Part shown: positions 1-8,099 of the stretch, piece after piece
Position numbering within the stretch: the stretch's first letter is position 1
How the letters are laid out: the number at the start of each line of letters is the position of its first letter
NCBI GenBank assembly: GCA_910589075.1
Contig: CAJUSK010000011.1
Location: 1 to 64,000, forward strand
Reading direction: 5' to 3'
DNA length: 64,000 nucleotides
Source: an uncultured Lachnospiraceae bacterium
Lineage (GTDB): Bacteria; Bacillota; Clostridia; Lachnospirales; Lachnospiraceae
The notes under the pieces: model-generated
What the model saw: only the letters and a program-made list of their open reading frames with translations
What the model was told of the DNA's origin: nothing
Databases searched by the model: none
Position numbers and translations under genes: made by a program

Positions 1-2
1 AA

Positions 3-122
3 TATGCTGCCATGAATTTGAAAAAACTGGCAATGTGGAAGTGGAAAGCCGCTCATCGTCAGTTTTTTGTCACAATGAGTATCGCTGCTTTTAAAAAGAA
101 CCCCTGCTGTGCTGCTGCATAG
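3..122 (+). pseudogene. C-terminal fragment of an IS transposase
   Basis: An open frame entering from the left edge ends at the TAG at 120-122. Its last 39 residues include a YAAMNLKKLAMWKWKAAH stretch typical of the extreme C-terminus of DDE transposases of the IS1182/IS5 kind. A terminator hairpin overlaps the stop. Only the tail is visible, so it is not possible to say whether the element is intact outside the window. Assignment rests on the short tail motif and is moderate. Confidence 0.5.
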
Positions 123-133
123 CAGGGGTTCTT
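96..133 (+). terminator. Intrinsic terminator after the transposase fragment
   Basis: Arms AAGAACCCCTGCT (96-108) and AGCAGGGGTTCTT (121-133) pair perfectly over 13 bp around a 12-nt loop. The TT of the second arm is followed by only one more T, so the U-tract is short. The hairpin could also lie near the right end of the insertion sequence. Confidence 0.6.
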
Positions 134-143
134 TGACAGTCTG

Positions 144-163
144 ACATGGTGCTAGCACCATGT
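144..163. repeat. 20-bp perfect palindrome
   Basis: ACATGGTGCTAGCACCATGT is a perfect palindrome without a spacer. It sits between the terminator of the transposase fragment and the first AT-rich gene. It could be an operator for a dimeric protein or part of the IS end. No function can be read from the sequence. Confidence 0.6.
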
Positions 164-277
164 ATTAAGTGTAGATAAGAGAAAATTCGTTGCATATGAG
201 TTGATTTTAAAACATAAATAATTTGAACGTATATGCAATAAATTTTCAATATATTACAATAGTAGGAGAATGATAGT

Positions 278-532
278 GTGATAGACAAAATGTTAATCGA
301 TATAGCTGAACAAGGGTATTCCTCTAAAGATATAAAGGATACTGTTATTAGCGTTTTATCCCCCTTTTTTGATAATAATAATTCTTTAAACCAGTATGCG
401 TGCGATAGCCAATTATTATCTGCCTTTGAGTTTTTTGTTAGATATCATTATGAGAGTGAATTTGAGCAAGGGGTTAGAGCGGTTTTGGATTGTTATAAAG
501 AAACTAATAAAAAATACACTCAAGAATTGTAG
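278..532 (+). CDS. Hypothetical protein, 84 aa
   Basis: Small acidic protein of 84 residues beginning with GTG at 278, chosen because TAGGAGAA lies 9 nt upstream. No signal peptide, membrane segment or family motif was recognised; the sequence looks helical and soluble. It precedes the HEPN-motif gene by 24 nt and shares its low GC content, so the two may be co-transcribed. I do not recognise the family. It could be a partner (for example an antitoxin-like subunit) of the next gene, but that is only inference from adjacency. Confidence 0.6.
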   Translation: MIDKMLIDIAEQGYSSKDIKDTVISVLSPFFDNNNSLNQYACDSQLLSAFEFFVRYHYESEFEQGVRAVLDCYKETNKKYTQEL

Positions 533-556
533 AATATTATTTTATCGACCTATTCA

Positions 557-1420
557 ATGATTGCGGAAGATGATAATAAAATGTGGAGTATGCGTAATAG
601 TAACTTGGATTTATATAATGATGATTTATATGAAAAAATGATACAGATTTTTCAGAGAATTGGGGATGTATTAGAAATATCGGTTAAACATATTGTTCAA
701 GAAATATATGCTCTGGTATATTTGCAATATAAAGGCTATGTGGATTATGAAAGAATAAAGAAACAGAACTTTGGAGAGGTTATCAATAATATAATAACAA
801 AAGGAATTTTACAACCACTACTTGTTACTGCTCCTTCTAGCATGAAATTATCAGATTGGAGAAATATAGCATATCATCATACATATTCTATTGATAATGA
901 TGGAGTTATAAAATGTACTTATGGAAGAGAAAATAAAAATGAAATTGTTCTATCTATGCAAGAACTGGAGAATTATCTGCATAAAATCATTAGATCAGCC
1001 AATGCTTTGTATATTGGTAGATGTATCTTTTTGTTTGATTATATTGATAATATGCCTCAAAATTCAGTGTTGGAAATAGTAAATTTTAGGCAGAACCTTT
1101 GCTGTGAACAATTTAAGATAGGTTTATTATCACAAGAGTTTAAGCTAGGAAATGTAGTATTAAGCGAAGAAAAAATAGAAATAGACATTCATGATTTATC
1201 AACAGATGAGGAATTAGAAAGTAGAATAATTCATTGTACTCAATTACTCTTTAATACATGGTATACTTGGAAACGTGATGAGGTTTTAATTAATTATATT
1301 GCGAAGAATGGAGAAAAAATTTGTTGTGTTTCTGTGGAGGGTAATATATGTAAAGAAATTTTTGAAGGAAAAAAGGAGAAGGCTTATTTGGCAGAAAAAT
1401 TTCGTTTAAAGAAATTATAG
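557..1420 (+). CDS. Hypothetical protein with HEPN-like RNxxxH motif
   Basis: A 287-residue, AT-rich, soluble protein with no overall match that I recognise. Residues 101-108 read WRNIAYHH, which fits the R(N/D)xxxH catalytic motif of HEPN ribonucleases (R102, H107), preceded by a predominantly helical stretch. HEPN nucleases are common in toxin-antitoxin and phage-defence modules, and the neighbourhood (YoeB pair, second HEPN gene, integrase remnant) fits that. The start used is ATG at 557; no good ribosome site is visible there, and ATG codons at 581 or 590 are alternatives. Function as an RNase is inference from one motif. Confidence 0.6.
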   Translation: MIAEDDNKMWSMRNSNLDLYNDDLYEKMIQIFQRIGDVLEISVKHIVQEIYALVYLQYKGYVDYERIKKQNFGEVINNIITKGILQPLLVTAPSSMKLSDWRNIAYHHTYSIDNDGVIKCTYGRENKNEIVLSMQELENYLHKIIRSANALYIGRCIFLFDYIDNMPQNSVLEIVNFRQNLCCEQFKIGLLSQEFKLGNVVLSEEKIEIDIHDLSTDEELESRIIHCTQLLFNTWYTWKRDEVLINYIAKNGEKICCVSVEGNICKEIFEGKKEKAYLAEKFRLKKL

Positions 1421-1467
1421 AGTTTTGTTGATTGATTTTAACGAGTGAAATCAGTATAATATAAGTG

Positions 1468-1601
1468 TGGCAACATTTTGGCAACAGAAAATCAGCAAGC
1501 CCTAATAAATGATGTAATTGAAGTAAAAAATGGTGTGTATTTGCACAAAACTTAAACAAAAATAGTTAACAACAACAAAGAACACGCCGAGTTTGAATAG
1601 T
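1468..1601. repeat. 134-bp direct repeat, copy 1
   Basis: This segment is identical over 134 bp to 3215-3348. It begins TGGCAACATTTTGGCAAC and ends GTTTGAATAGT. The 5' part contains the direct repeat GGCAAC twice with an 11-bp period. It lies 47 bp downstream of the first HEPN-motif gene. The two full copies bracket the toxin-antitoxin pair and the second HEPN gene, which suggests module duplication or insertion by recombination. Confidence 0.9.
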
Positions 1602-1837
1602 ACAAAAATGTATTATTTATTTTATATGGCAGGTAGTCCATGAGATTGCCTGCTATATTTGCAATCTGTCATTTTTAGGGAAATTAGAGTAGTGGATTGT
1701 TGCCAGTGTGACTATGTATTTTTATGGATGATTGTAGAAAAGATAATAAAAGAACAAGCAAATATGTAGCAAAATGCTTCACAAATACTGCAATATGTGA
1801 TGTGCTGGTAATATGAAAAAGGAAGAGGTGATATATA
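1602..1837. other. Intergenic region before dinJ
   Basis: No gene is visible in this AT-rich 236-bp gap. It includes a small hairpin near 1630-1656 (GCAGG/CCTGC arms) and then the ribosome site of the antitoxin gene. A promoter for the toxin-antitoxin pair must lie here, but no clear -35/-10 pair was found. Confidence 0.4.
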
Positions 1838-2089
1838 ATGGCTCAAATTAGTTTGCGCATAGAGGATGATGTAAAGAAAAAGGCTGAGCAGGTTTGCGCT
1901 GATATTGGAATGTCTTTGTCTACAGCTATAAATATTTATCTCAAAAAACTTGGACGAGAAAAAAGGATGCCGTTTGAAGTATCTATTGATCCGTTTTATT
2001 CGCAGGAGAATATGACCAGACTTAGAGAATCTGTAGCGCAAATGGAGGCTACAGGTGGTGAGATACATGAGGTGAACCTTGATGATTAA
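1838..2089 (+). CDS. dinJ: RelB/DinJ family antitoxin
   Basis: An 83-residue protein with the N-terminal ribbon-helix-helix of DinJ/RelB antitoxins (start MAQISLRIEDDVKKKAEQV) and an acidic C-terminal tail expected to wrap the toxin. It would neutralise the YoeB-like toxin encoded next and repress the shared promoter as a complex. The ATG follows GGAAGAGGTG with good spacing. The toxin gene overlaps its 3' end by 8 bp, giving translational coupling. A DinJ-type antitoxin with a YoeB-type rather than YafQ-type toxin is a mixed pairing, which is seen in other genomes. Confidence 0.88.
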   Translation: MAQISLRIEDDVKKKAEQVCADIGMSLSTAINIYLKKLGREKRMPFEVSIDPFYSQENMTRLRESVAQMEATGGEIHEVNLDD

Positions 2090-2345
2090 GGCCTGGTCAG
2101 ATGCGGCGTGGGAAGATTTTGAATATTGGACAAAGCAGGATAAAAAGATATTGGGACGTATTCTTCAGCTTTTGAAGGATGTTGACCGAAATGGATACGA
2201 GGGAATAGGAAAGCCAGAGAGATTAAGCGGTGATTTGGCATCCTATTGGAGCCGACGAATAGATGATGCAAACCGTATTGTTTATCGAATAGAAGATAAT
2301 GTGATAAAGATTGTTCAATGTGGGTCTTATTACAGAGACAAGTAA
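2082..2345 (+). CDS. yoeB: YoeB/Txe family mRNA interferase toxin
   Basis: An 87-residue protein with the YoeB hallmarks: start IKAWSDAAWEDFEYW, central EGIGKPERLSGDLASYWSRR and end NRIVYRIEDNVIKIVQCGSYY. YoeB cuts mRNA in the ribosome A site when freed from its antitoxin. The ATG at 2082 overlaps the antitoxin stop; an in-frame TTG at 2079 would add only one residue. Catalytic Glu/Arg/His-Tyr positions of the family appear conserved, including the C-terminal YY. A partial copy of the local repeat begins 3 bp after the stop. Confidence 0.9.
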   Translation: MIKAWSDAAWEDFEYWTKQDKKILGRILQLLKDVDRNGYEGIGKPERLSGDLASYWSRRIDDANRIVYRIEDNVIKIVQCGSYYRDK

Positions 2346-2348
2346 AGA

Positions 2349-2366
2349 TGGCAACATTTTGACAAC
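2349..2366. repeat. Partial third copy of the local repeat
   Basis: TGGCAACATTTTGACAAC matches the first 18 bp of the 134-bp repeat at 17 of 18 positions. It begins 3 bp after the YoeB stop codon, while the copy at 3215 begins directly after the stop of the second HEPN gene. The rest of the repeat is absent here. The remainder of the gap up to 2488 holds no gene I can support. Confidence 0.7.
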
Positions 2367-2488
2367 TGCAGGTACCGGAAAAGTAAAATTTAAGGAGTCC
2401 GAGCCGGAACGGATTATGGGATTGCCGCAATTAGTGACATGTAAAGAATCTGTTGTCAATATCATTGTACTAGCATAAGGGGAGATAC

Positions 2489-3214
2489 ATGGAAATACAA
2501 GAACTTAGAGATGAGGCTTCAGAGTTAAAGAGAGAAAAGCAATCCTTTTTAAATGATACTTTTTTCTGGGTAAAGTTGGCAAGAGAGGCCGTAGAAGCAT
2601 TGCCGGATACAAAATTTGAGTTTGAAGTTCCTAAAGCTGGAGCAACAGGAAAAATGAGAACTGTGGCACGAAACGATGGGCAAAGAATTAAAAACAGAAT
2701 AGTAAGTAGGGATATATATAACAGTGCATTTGTATCCTCTGTTGCGGCAGTAGAGGATTATTTGTCTAAAATTATGATGTGGATTCTTCTTTGTGATAAT
2801 AAGCGTATTAAATGTACAATTGCGGGTGTTAATTTTTCTAAAGAAGTTGCAATTGTAGATTTAATTGATAAGGATAAAGATACTCTTATAAAAAATGTAA
2901 TAGATCAACGTATAGAAGGATTGTTTTATGCCAGTCCACAAAAACAGATAGAATATTTTGACAAAGCATTAGGTATTAAAGTTGATGATGATATTTGGGG
3001 TAAATGGGTTGAGATTAAGGCAAGAAGAGATTTGTGGGTACATAATGCAGGTATAGTTAATCAGGTATATATTGATAAGGTCAGGGAATATAAATTGTGT
3101 GATTTCGGAAACGAGGCCGTTATTGACGAGCAATACTTTAGTGATTGTGTGGCAATTTTAAAAACAATGATTGGGCGTATTGATAGAGATATTAGAAATA
3201 TATATAAAGTATGA
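2489..3214 (+). CDS. HEPN domain protein, putative ribonuclease
   Basis: A 241-residue protein. Residues 179-186 (RRDLWVHN) form the R(D/N)xxxH motif followed by Asn that is typical of HEPN domains of the RiboL-PSP/MAE_28990 type (R180, H185). The N-terminal 60 residues are charged and helical. HEPN proteins of this sort act as RNases in abortive-infection or toxin systems. The ATG at 2489 follows AAGGGGAG. The gene is AT-rich and ends exactly at the start of the second 134-bp repeat copy. No nucleotidyltransferase partner is visible beside it. HEPN assignment is fairly secure; the role in defence is inferred from context. Confidence 0.78.
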   Translation: MEIQELRDEASELKREKQSFLNDTFFWVKLAREAVEALPDTKFEFEVPKAGATGKMRTVARNDGQRIKNRIVSRDIYNSAFVSSVAAVEDYLSKIMMWILLCDNKRIKCTIAGVNFSKEVAIVDLIDKDKDTLIKNVIDQRIEGLFYASPQKQIEYFDKALGIKVDDDIWGKWVEIKARRDLWVHNAGIVNQVYIDKVREYKLCDFGNEAVIDEQYFSDCVAILKTMIGRIDRDIRNIYKV

Positions 3215-3348
3215 TGGCAACATTTTGGCAACAGAAAATCAGCAAGCCCTAATAAATGATGTAATTGAAGTAAAAAATGGTGTGTATTTGCACAAAACTT
3301 AAACAAAAATAGTTAACAACAACAAAGAACACGCCGAGTTTGAATAGT
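3215..3348. repeat. 134-bp direct repeat, copy 2
   Basis: Identical to 1468-1601. The copy starts on the base after the HEPN stop codon and ends just before a terminator and an integrase remnant. In one frame both copies can be read as GNILATENQQALINDVIEV followed by a stop shortly after, so the repeat might be the 3' end of a lost gene rather than a non-coding site. Confidence 0.9.
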
Positions 3349-3357
3349 CGGAGCTAA

Positions 3358-3401
3358 GCCGCAAAGCCCGTAAACACTAGGGTTTGGCGGCGTTTTCTTT
3401 T
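3358..3401 (+). terminator. Intrinsic terminator between HEPN gene and integrase remnant
   Basis: GCCGCAAAGCCC pairs with GGGTTTGGCGGC through three helical blocks separated by single-base bulges, around a 10-nt loop, and is followed by GTTTTCTTTTTC. It would end transcription of the second HEPN gene and lies between convergent genes. Confidence 0.65.
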
Positions 3402-3427
3402 TCTCACTGCATTACGATTGCATTTTT

Positions 3428-3736
3428 CTATTCAACCTCTCTGTGATAGATTGCGGTGTGCTGATTGCTTGTGTAATCTGCAATGCTGTGTGAAGCGGGT
3501 GTGTATGTTAGCATGCCCGTTAATTTATTGGCAACTTCAAGATTGCTGTTCGGGTACAAATGCCCGTATGTTCCTAAAGTGGTCTGTATCTTTTCATGCC
3601 CCAGACGCGCTTTAATCAAAAGCGGGTTTTCTCCCATGCTGATTAAAAGGGAAGCGTGGGAATGCCTTAACGCATGGATTTTGATATGGTATATGTTTGC
3701 AAGCCCGGCAAGTTTCTCTCAGGTTCTTGGAAGCAT
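3428..3736 (-). pseudogene. Tyrosine recombinase (phage integrase) C-terminal remnant
   Basis: On the minus strand the frame reads HALRHSHASLLISMGENPLL and continues with RLGHEKIQTTLGTYGHLYPN, the catalytic HxLRHSHAS box, the LGH box and the C-terminal Tyr region of phage/ICE integrases. An in-frame TGA near 3719-3721 interrupts the frame just upstream of the EKLAGLANIY segment, and nothing of the N-terminal domain is found further upstream because a decayed IS3 element follows. It is therefore a broken remnant. Its presence shows that the accessory patch was once an integrated element. Whether the adjoining 134-bp repeat relates to its attachment site is not known. Confidence 0.8.
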
Positions 3737-3772
3737 GTGCTTACGGGTCGGAATACTGTTGTAGCTCAACAC

Positions 3773-4820
3773 CAAACCGCCTGGGCGATCTTGATCCGGG
3801 AATAGGTTCACAAACTCTCCAAATCGCCATGACACTTAATGAAGAATTACTCCAACTCCGTCAACAGGTAAAAGAGTTGTAGAAAGAAAACCGCTGTTTG
3901 GAAATAGAAAATGATTTTTGGAGGAAGCCAGTACTTTTTTCGCCGCGAGCTGTCTGAAGTCAGCAAAAACGAAAGAATGAAGTTCATTGCATTAAAAACA
4001 AAGGATGGCCAATTAATAGCAAATATCGCCCTGGAAATATCAGCCTGTGGCGGACGTTGTCATGGAGATTTTTAAGGAAGATAAATGTAACGAAACCAAT
4101 GGACGCAGCCATATGGACCAGGCATTGATCCTGGAATAGTCTGGGAATGTGGATATTCCCAGCCAGCAAACACATGGTTTACCGCATCATGGAGGAAATG
4201 AGGAGCAGTCATTCTCCCGGACGCAAGTCAAATGGGAGCACAACAGCAGACCGGGTAGCCAGGAAATCAGACGATCCCTTAAAACGTGATTTTTACGCAG
4301 ACGAGCCATTGAAAAAAATGCGTAACAGACATAACGGAGATTAAAGCCAGGGATGGAAACCTATATGTTTTTGTTGTGTTTGACGGTTTGGGTTCTGGCG
4401 TAATCGGTTAACACAAACATGAAAGCGATATTGTGTGTACAAACACTGGAAAATGTGGTAAAAGCGTATCCGTATATTCGCGGAGCAATCATACACAGCG
4501 CAGCGACAGGTAAAACCAGTACACGAGCCGGCTTTACCGGGATGTGATCCATAAATATGGCATACAGCAAAGCATGAATAGTACAGGCGGAAGAGGCCAT
4601 GATAACACCTGCTGTGAAAGCATGTGGGTCAGAATGAAATAGGAACTGTTATATGAGCGTTATGGGAATGAAAAAAATGACCACTAATGAATTTAAAACA
4701 CTCGTTTGGAGATATTTCATCAGTTACTGGAATAGCAGGAGAATCTTCTCTGCCAATGGCGGGGGTTCTCCCATGATCAAAAGGCATCAATACTATGATT
4801 TCCTGAAGAAAGCAGCATAA
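3773..4820 (+). pseudogene. Decayed IS3-family transposase (orfA/orfB)
   Basis: Translated pieces in shifting frames match IS3-family transposase in order. The OrfA coiled coil (LNEELLQLRQQVKEL, stop, KENRCLEIENDF) is followed after a frameshift by EEASTFFAASCLKSAKTK. OrfB pieces then follow: KFIALKTKDGQL, DITEIKARDGNLYVFVVFD, STGGRGHDNTCCESMWVRMK, and WRYFISYWNSRRIFSANGG ending with the TAA at 4818-4820. Several stops and frameshifts break every frame, so no active transposase is made. The catalytic DDE context is only partly preserved. It separates the integrase remnant from the regulators that follow. Confidence 0.85.
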
Positions 4821-5038
4821 GATACAAAATCCTTGATGAAAATGTGTCAACTAATCTTGATAATATCGGAAATGAGAGCATCATTCATATGGGAACGTTT
4901 TCAAAAACAACAACAGAAAACGACAAGATGAAACTGAACAATAATTTAAAAACAATTCAATCAAACTCACTCTACTCTGCGTAGGTATACAATCCCCTTT
5001 TCCTCATCTATAATCTATCCCATAGGAGGAATAAAAAA

Positions 5039-5686
5039 ATGAATCAATATGTGACTGGAGCTGTAATCCGGCAATTACGGGAAAACAATCACTTAACACA
5101 GTCTGAACTTGCAGGAAAACTGGGTGTATCTGACAAGACTGTTTCCAAATGGGAAACTGCCAAAGGGTATCCTGATATTTCGCTGTTGGAGCCGCTTGCA
5201 CAAATTTTCAGAGTATCTATTGCAGAACTTTTTTCAGGTAATGCCATAAAAAATGGAAATATCTCTGCGAATATGATGCGTTCTAAGTTCTATGTGTGCC
5301 CTGTCTGTGGAAACTGTATTCACACCATGGGCGAGGCAGTGATTCACTGCCACGGAGTACTGCTTACGCCCTGCCAACCGGAGGAAGCGGATGAGAACCA
5401 TACCGTTACCGTGGAACAGATAGAAGACGAATATTTTGTGCAAGGGAAACATGATATGACGAAAACACATCACATTTCCTTTATTGCCGCACTATCCTCA
5501 GATAAAATTCAAATGGTGAAACTTTATCCGGAGGGAAATGCAGAAGCCAGATTCAAAGTGAATGGGGTCAGGCAAATTCTGTTTTACTGTAATCGTGACG
5601 GCTTATTTTATCTGAATATAAAAAAGCCAATCAGAAGCACTGATAATGTAACGAATCAGGGCAGTTATGGAAAAAATATTTGGTAG
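5039..5686 (+). CDS. XRE regulator fused to a desulfoferrodoxin-like domain
   Basis: A 215-residue protein. Residues 6-60 are an XRE/Cro helix-turn-helix (LTQSELAGKLGVSDKTVSKW). Residues 83-200 resemble desulfoferrodoxin: FYVCPVCGN with C87 and C90 like the rubredoxin-type Fe site, then HDMTKTHHISFIAA, KLYPEGNAEARF and FYCNRDGLF, which parallel the superoxide-reductase iron-centre ligands. The last family ligand, His in CNxHG, is replaced by Asp here, so catalysis is doubtful and iron or redox sensing is a reasonable inference. ATG follows TAGGAGGA. It probably regulates itself or nearby genes. Confidence 0.8.
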   Translation: MNQYVTGAVIRQLRENNHLTQSELAGKLGVSDKTVSKWETAKGYPDISLLEPLAQIFRVSIAELFSGNAIKNGNISANMMRSKFYVCPVCGNCIHTMGEAVIHCHGVLLTPCQPEEADENHTVTVEQIEDEYFVQGKHDMTKTHHISFIAALSSDKIQMVKLYPEGNAEARFKVNGVRQILFYCNRDGLFYLNIKKPIRSTDNVTNQGSYGKNIW

Positions 5687-5741
5687 AATTTTATCCTTCT
5701 CCTGTTATAATTAGCGTATCAACTGTGCGGAGGGTAAGAGG

Positions 5742-6197
5742 ATGAGGTTAGGAAACCGATTATTTTATGCAAGAAAGAAAAGCGGCTTATCACAGGAGGC
5801 TGTTGCTGAAAAGCTGGGTGTCAGCAGGCAGACGATTTCAAAGTGGGAAAGCGACGAAACGATTCCCGACATTTATCAGTCTAAGAAAATGGCAAAGTTA
5901 TACCATAAGACCTTAGATGAACTGATTGAATTTGATGTGGATCTGGATGAAATTCAGGAGATCATAGATAAGACGGATGAAAAGGCAACCAAAGCCATAG
6001 ACTGGACATCGGTATGGGGTAAAAAATATCCTGTTTTGATTCAATATAAAGAGGGGATAAATGTTCCAAACTATGCCCGAAGGCTTAATCTGATGCTGAA
6101 AGAATTAAAACAGGAGTACCACTATAACGAACGAGATGCCTTTTTGGTTTTAAAGGATATTCTGTATCAGGTTTGGAAAATTAGAAAAGAAAATTAA
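5742..6197 (+). CDS. XRE family transcriptional regulator
   Basis: A 151-residue protein. Residues 4-58 are a helix-turn-helix (LSQEAVAEKLGVSRQTISKW), followed by an acidic linker (DVDLDEIQEIIDKTDE) and a C-terminal part with no recognised domain. ATG follows GGAGGGTAAGAGG. A TATAAT box lies at 5705-5710. The MFS gene starts 17 nt downstream, so the protein may control the transporter. The ligand is not evident. Confidence 0.8.
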   Translation: MRLGNRLFYARKKSGLSQEAVAEKLGVSRQTISKWESDETIPDIYQSKKMAKLYHKTLDELIEFDVDLDEIQEIIDKTDEKATKAIDWTSVWGKKYPVLIQYKEGINVPNYARRLNLMLKELKQEYHYNERDAFLVLKDILYQVWKIRKEN

Positions 6198-6214
6198 TCC
6201 GAAAGGAGCGGGTT

Positions 6215-7423
6215 TTGAAAACAGCACATTGGAAGAAATCATTTATAACGATTTACAGTGGTCAGGCGTTTTCGCTTTTGGGATCGGCTGCCGTGCAATT
6301 TGCCATCATCTGGTGGCTTACTGAAAAAACAGAATCGGCATTTATTTTAACTCTGGCAACCATTTTTGCCTTCCTGCCCAATATCCTGTTTGGTACTTTT
6401 GCCGGCGTGTGGATTGACAGATACAACAGAAAAACGGTGATGATCGCTGCAGATGCACTGGTCGCTGCGTCCAGTGCACTGCTGGGAATTATTTTTTTGA
6501 TTTGGGAAGAACCCTTCCCGTGGATTATTTTCGTGTTCCTGTTTATCAGAGGGATTGGGAATACATTTCACGCCCCTGCTATGCAGGCGGCAATTCCGAT
6601 GTTTGTTCCGGCAGAAATGCTGACAAAAGCAGGTGGATGGGGAAATCTGATTATTTCAGTTTCCACGATGCTGGGTCCTGCGCTTGGAGCGGGGCTGATG
6701 TCTGTCTTCTCTGTTGCCTCTGTTATGCTGGTTGATGTGATTGGAGCAATCATTGCTAGTTGCTGTCTGCTGACTGTGCATTTACCACATATTGCAGCAG
6801 AGCTTACAGAAACGCATTTTTTGAACGATATGAAGCAGGGTTTTCTTGCCATGAAAAATAATAAACCGCTTATGGCAGCATTTTTCCCGGTTCTTTTTGC
6901 AAGTATGCTTTATATGCCGCTGGGCTCTCTGTTTCCTCTTTTGGTGCGCACTTATTACAGGGGGAATGCTGCCCATAATGCGCTTGTCGAATTCGCATTT
7001 TCAGGCGGTCTTCTGTTGTCTTCGCTGATTATAGGTATGTGGGGAAGCAAGAAAAAGCGCTTTTTGATGATTTCCATGTCCATGACAGTGTTGGGAATTG
7101 CCGCATTTGTAAGCGGAATTTTACCGCATTTTGCCTTCCCTGTATTTGTTCTTTGTTGTCTGCTGATGGGCGCTTCCGGTACATTCTTTAATGTCCCGCT
7201 CATGGCGCATATTCAGGAGACGATTGCACCGGAAATGATGGGAAAGGTCATATCTTTACTTACCACAGCAATGACACTGGCAACACCTATGGGGCTGCTT
7301 CTCGCCGGTCCCGCCAGTGAAGTACTCGGTGTGGAGTACTGGTTCACGGGTTCTGGCCTGCTTATGATTTTGGCAGGTGTGGCTTGCTTTATTGTGACGA
7401 AACAATTTGACACGAAACAATAG
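6215..7423 (+). CDS. MFS transporter, macrolide-efflux (MefA-like) family
   Basis: A 402-residue integral membrane protein with the expected twelve hydrophobic segments. The N-terminus (SLLGSAAVQFAIIWWLTE) and the loop GTFAGVWIDRYNRKTVMIAAD match the MFS_3/MefA drug-efflux group, with DRYNRK as the loop 2-3 motif. It probably exports a drug or small molecule by proton antiport. The start is TTG at 6215, supported by AAAGGAGCGGG. It follows an XRE regulator by 17 nt and is closed by a terminator. The substrate cannot be told from the sequence. Confidence 0.85.
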   Translation: MKTAHWKKSFITIYSGQAFSLLGSAAVQFAIIWWLTEKTESAFILTLATIFAFLPNILFGTFAGVWIDRYNRKTVMIAADALVAASSALLGIIFLIWEEPFPWIIFVFLFIRGIGNTFHAPAMQAAIPMFVPAEMLTKAGGWGNLIISVSTMLGPALGAGLMSVFSVASVMLVDVIGAIIASCCLLTVHLPHIAAELTETHFLNDMKQGFLAMKNNKPLMAAFFPVLFASMLYMPLGSLFPLLVRTYYRGNAAHNALVEFAFSGGLLLSSLIIGMWGSKKKRFLMISMSMTVLGIAAFVSGILPHFAFPVFVLCCLLMGASGTFFNVPLMAHIQETIAPEMMGKVISLLTTAMTLATPMGLLLAGPASEVLGVEYWFTGSGLLMILAGVACFIVTKQFDTKQ

Positions 7424-7460
7424 AAAACATACTTTGCGAACTTTCTGCCGTCATGAATAA

Positions 7461-7504
7461 AAAACTTCCCTTGTTTTATCCGCAAAGAACACAGGGGAAG
7501 TTTT
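7461..7504. terminator. Bidirectional intrinsic terminator
   Basis: AAAACTTCCCTTG pairs with CAGGGGAAGTTTT with one G-T wobble, and A and T runs flank the stem on both sides. It lies between the convergent MFS and dihydrofolate-reductase-like genes and can serve both. Confidence 0.75.
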
Positions 7505-7559
7505 CATGACACAGCCATTTATGTTGGGCAAAAGCTGTCAGTACAGTCGTGATCGCTGC

Positions 7560-8096
7560 CTATGCCAGATAAAATGATGAAGTACAGCCCATTCGGCAAT
7601 ACACCAACTCCGCGAACTGTCCGTATTGTTTCACGGCTTCCAGATGAAAGCGGCGCGTAATCTCTCCTTGTGTGAACAGCGGGATTCCGCCTCCTAACAG
7701 CACGGGGGCAACTTGAATGATCAGGTGATCCACCATGTCCTGATCCAGCAGCGGGGCCAGAATGGTGTTTCCGCCCACCACCCAGATGTTGCGATTTTTC
7801 CCCAAACTTTTTACAAATTTCACGGGATCTTCGTTAACTGCTGTAAATCCTGGACAGGAGAGCGCTCTGTGGGTAAAGACATAGTTTTCCGTAGTCGGAT
7901 AAACGGTTGCTGGATTTTCTGCTTTTTCTATTTCCCGGAATGTCCGGCGGCCCATCAATGTGACATCCATGTGGCTATAAAATTCATCACAACTGGTTTC
8001 CTCTGGGCTTCCGGTATCATAGAGCCAGTCCAGATGATGTTCTTTTGTGGCTAAATAGCCATCTATTGTAATACAACCATAAAAATAAACTGCCAT
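7560..8096 (-). CDS. Dihydrofolate reductase / RibD C-terminal family protein
   Basis: A 178-residue protein of the RibD_C/DHFR-like fold: N-terminal strand VYFYGCITIDGYLA, LMGRRTFREIE, the NADPH-binding WVVGGNTILAPLL and VLLGGGIPLF. These stand-alone proteins are annotated as dihydrofolate reductase family proteins, but their substrates are mostly unknown; they are not the classical folate DHFR. The ATG at 8096 follows TTGGAGGG on the minus strand. It points away from the gene remnants upstream and shares the terminator at 7461-7504. Confidence 0.82.
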   Translation of the reverse strand: MAVYFYGCITIDGYLATKEHHLDWLYDTGSPEETSCDEFYSHMDVTLMGRRTFREIEKAENPATVYPTTENYVFTHRALSCPGFTAVNEDPVKFVKSLGKNRNIWVVGGNTILAPLLDQDMVDHLIIQVAPVLLGGGIPLFTQGEITRRFHLEAVKQYGQFAELVYCRMGCTSSFYLA

Positions 8097-8099
8097 ACC

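Noticed and set aside
1468..3348. The 134-bp repeats as ends of one composite transposon
   Set aside because: They are direct, not inverted, enclose no transposase and show no target-site duplication; a partial third copy lies inside.
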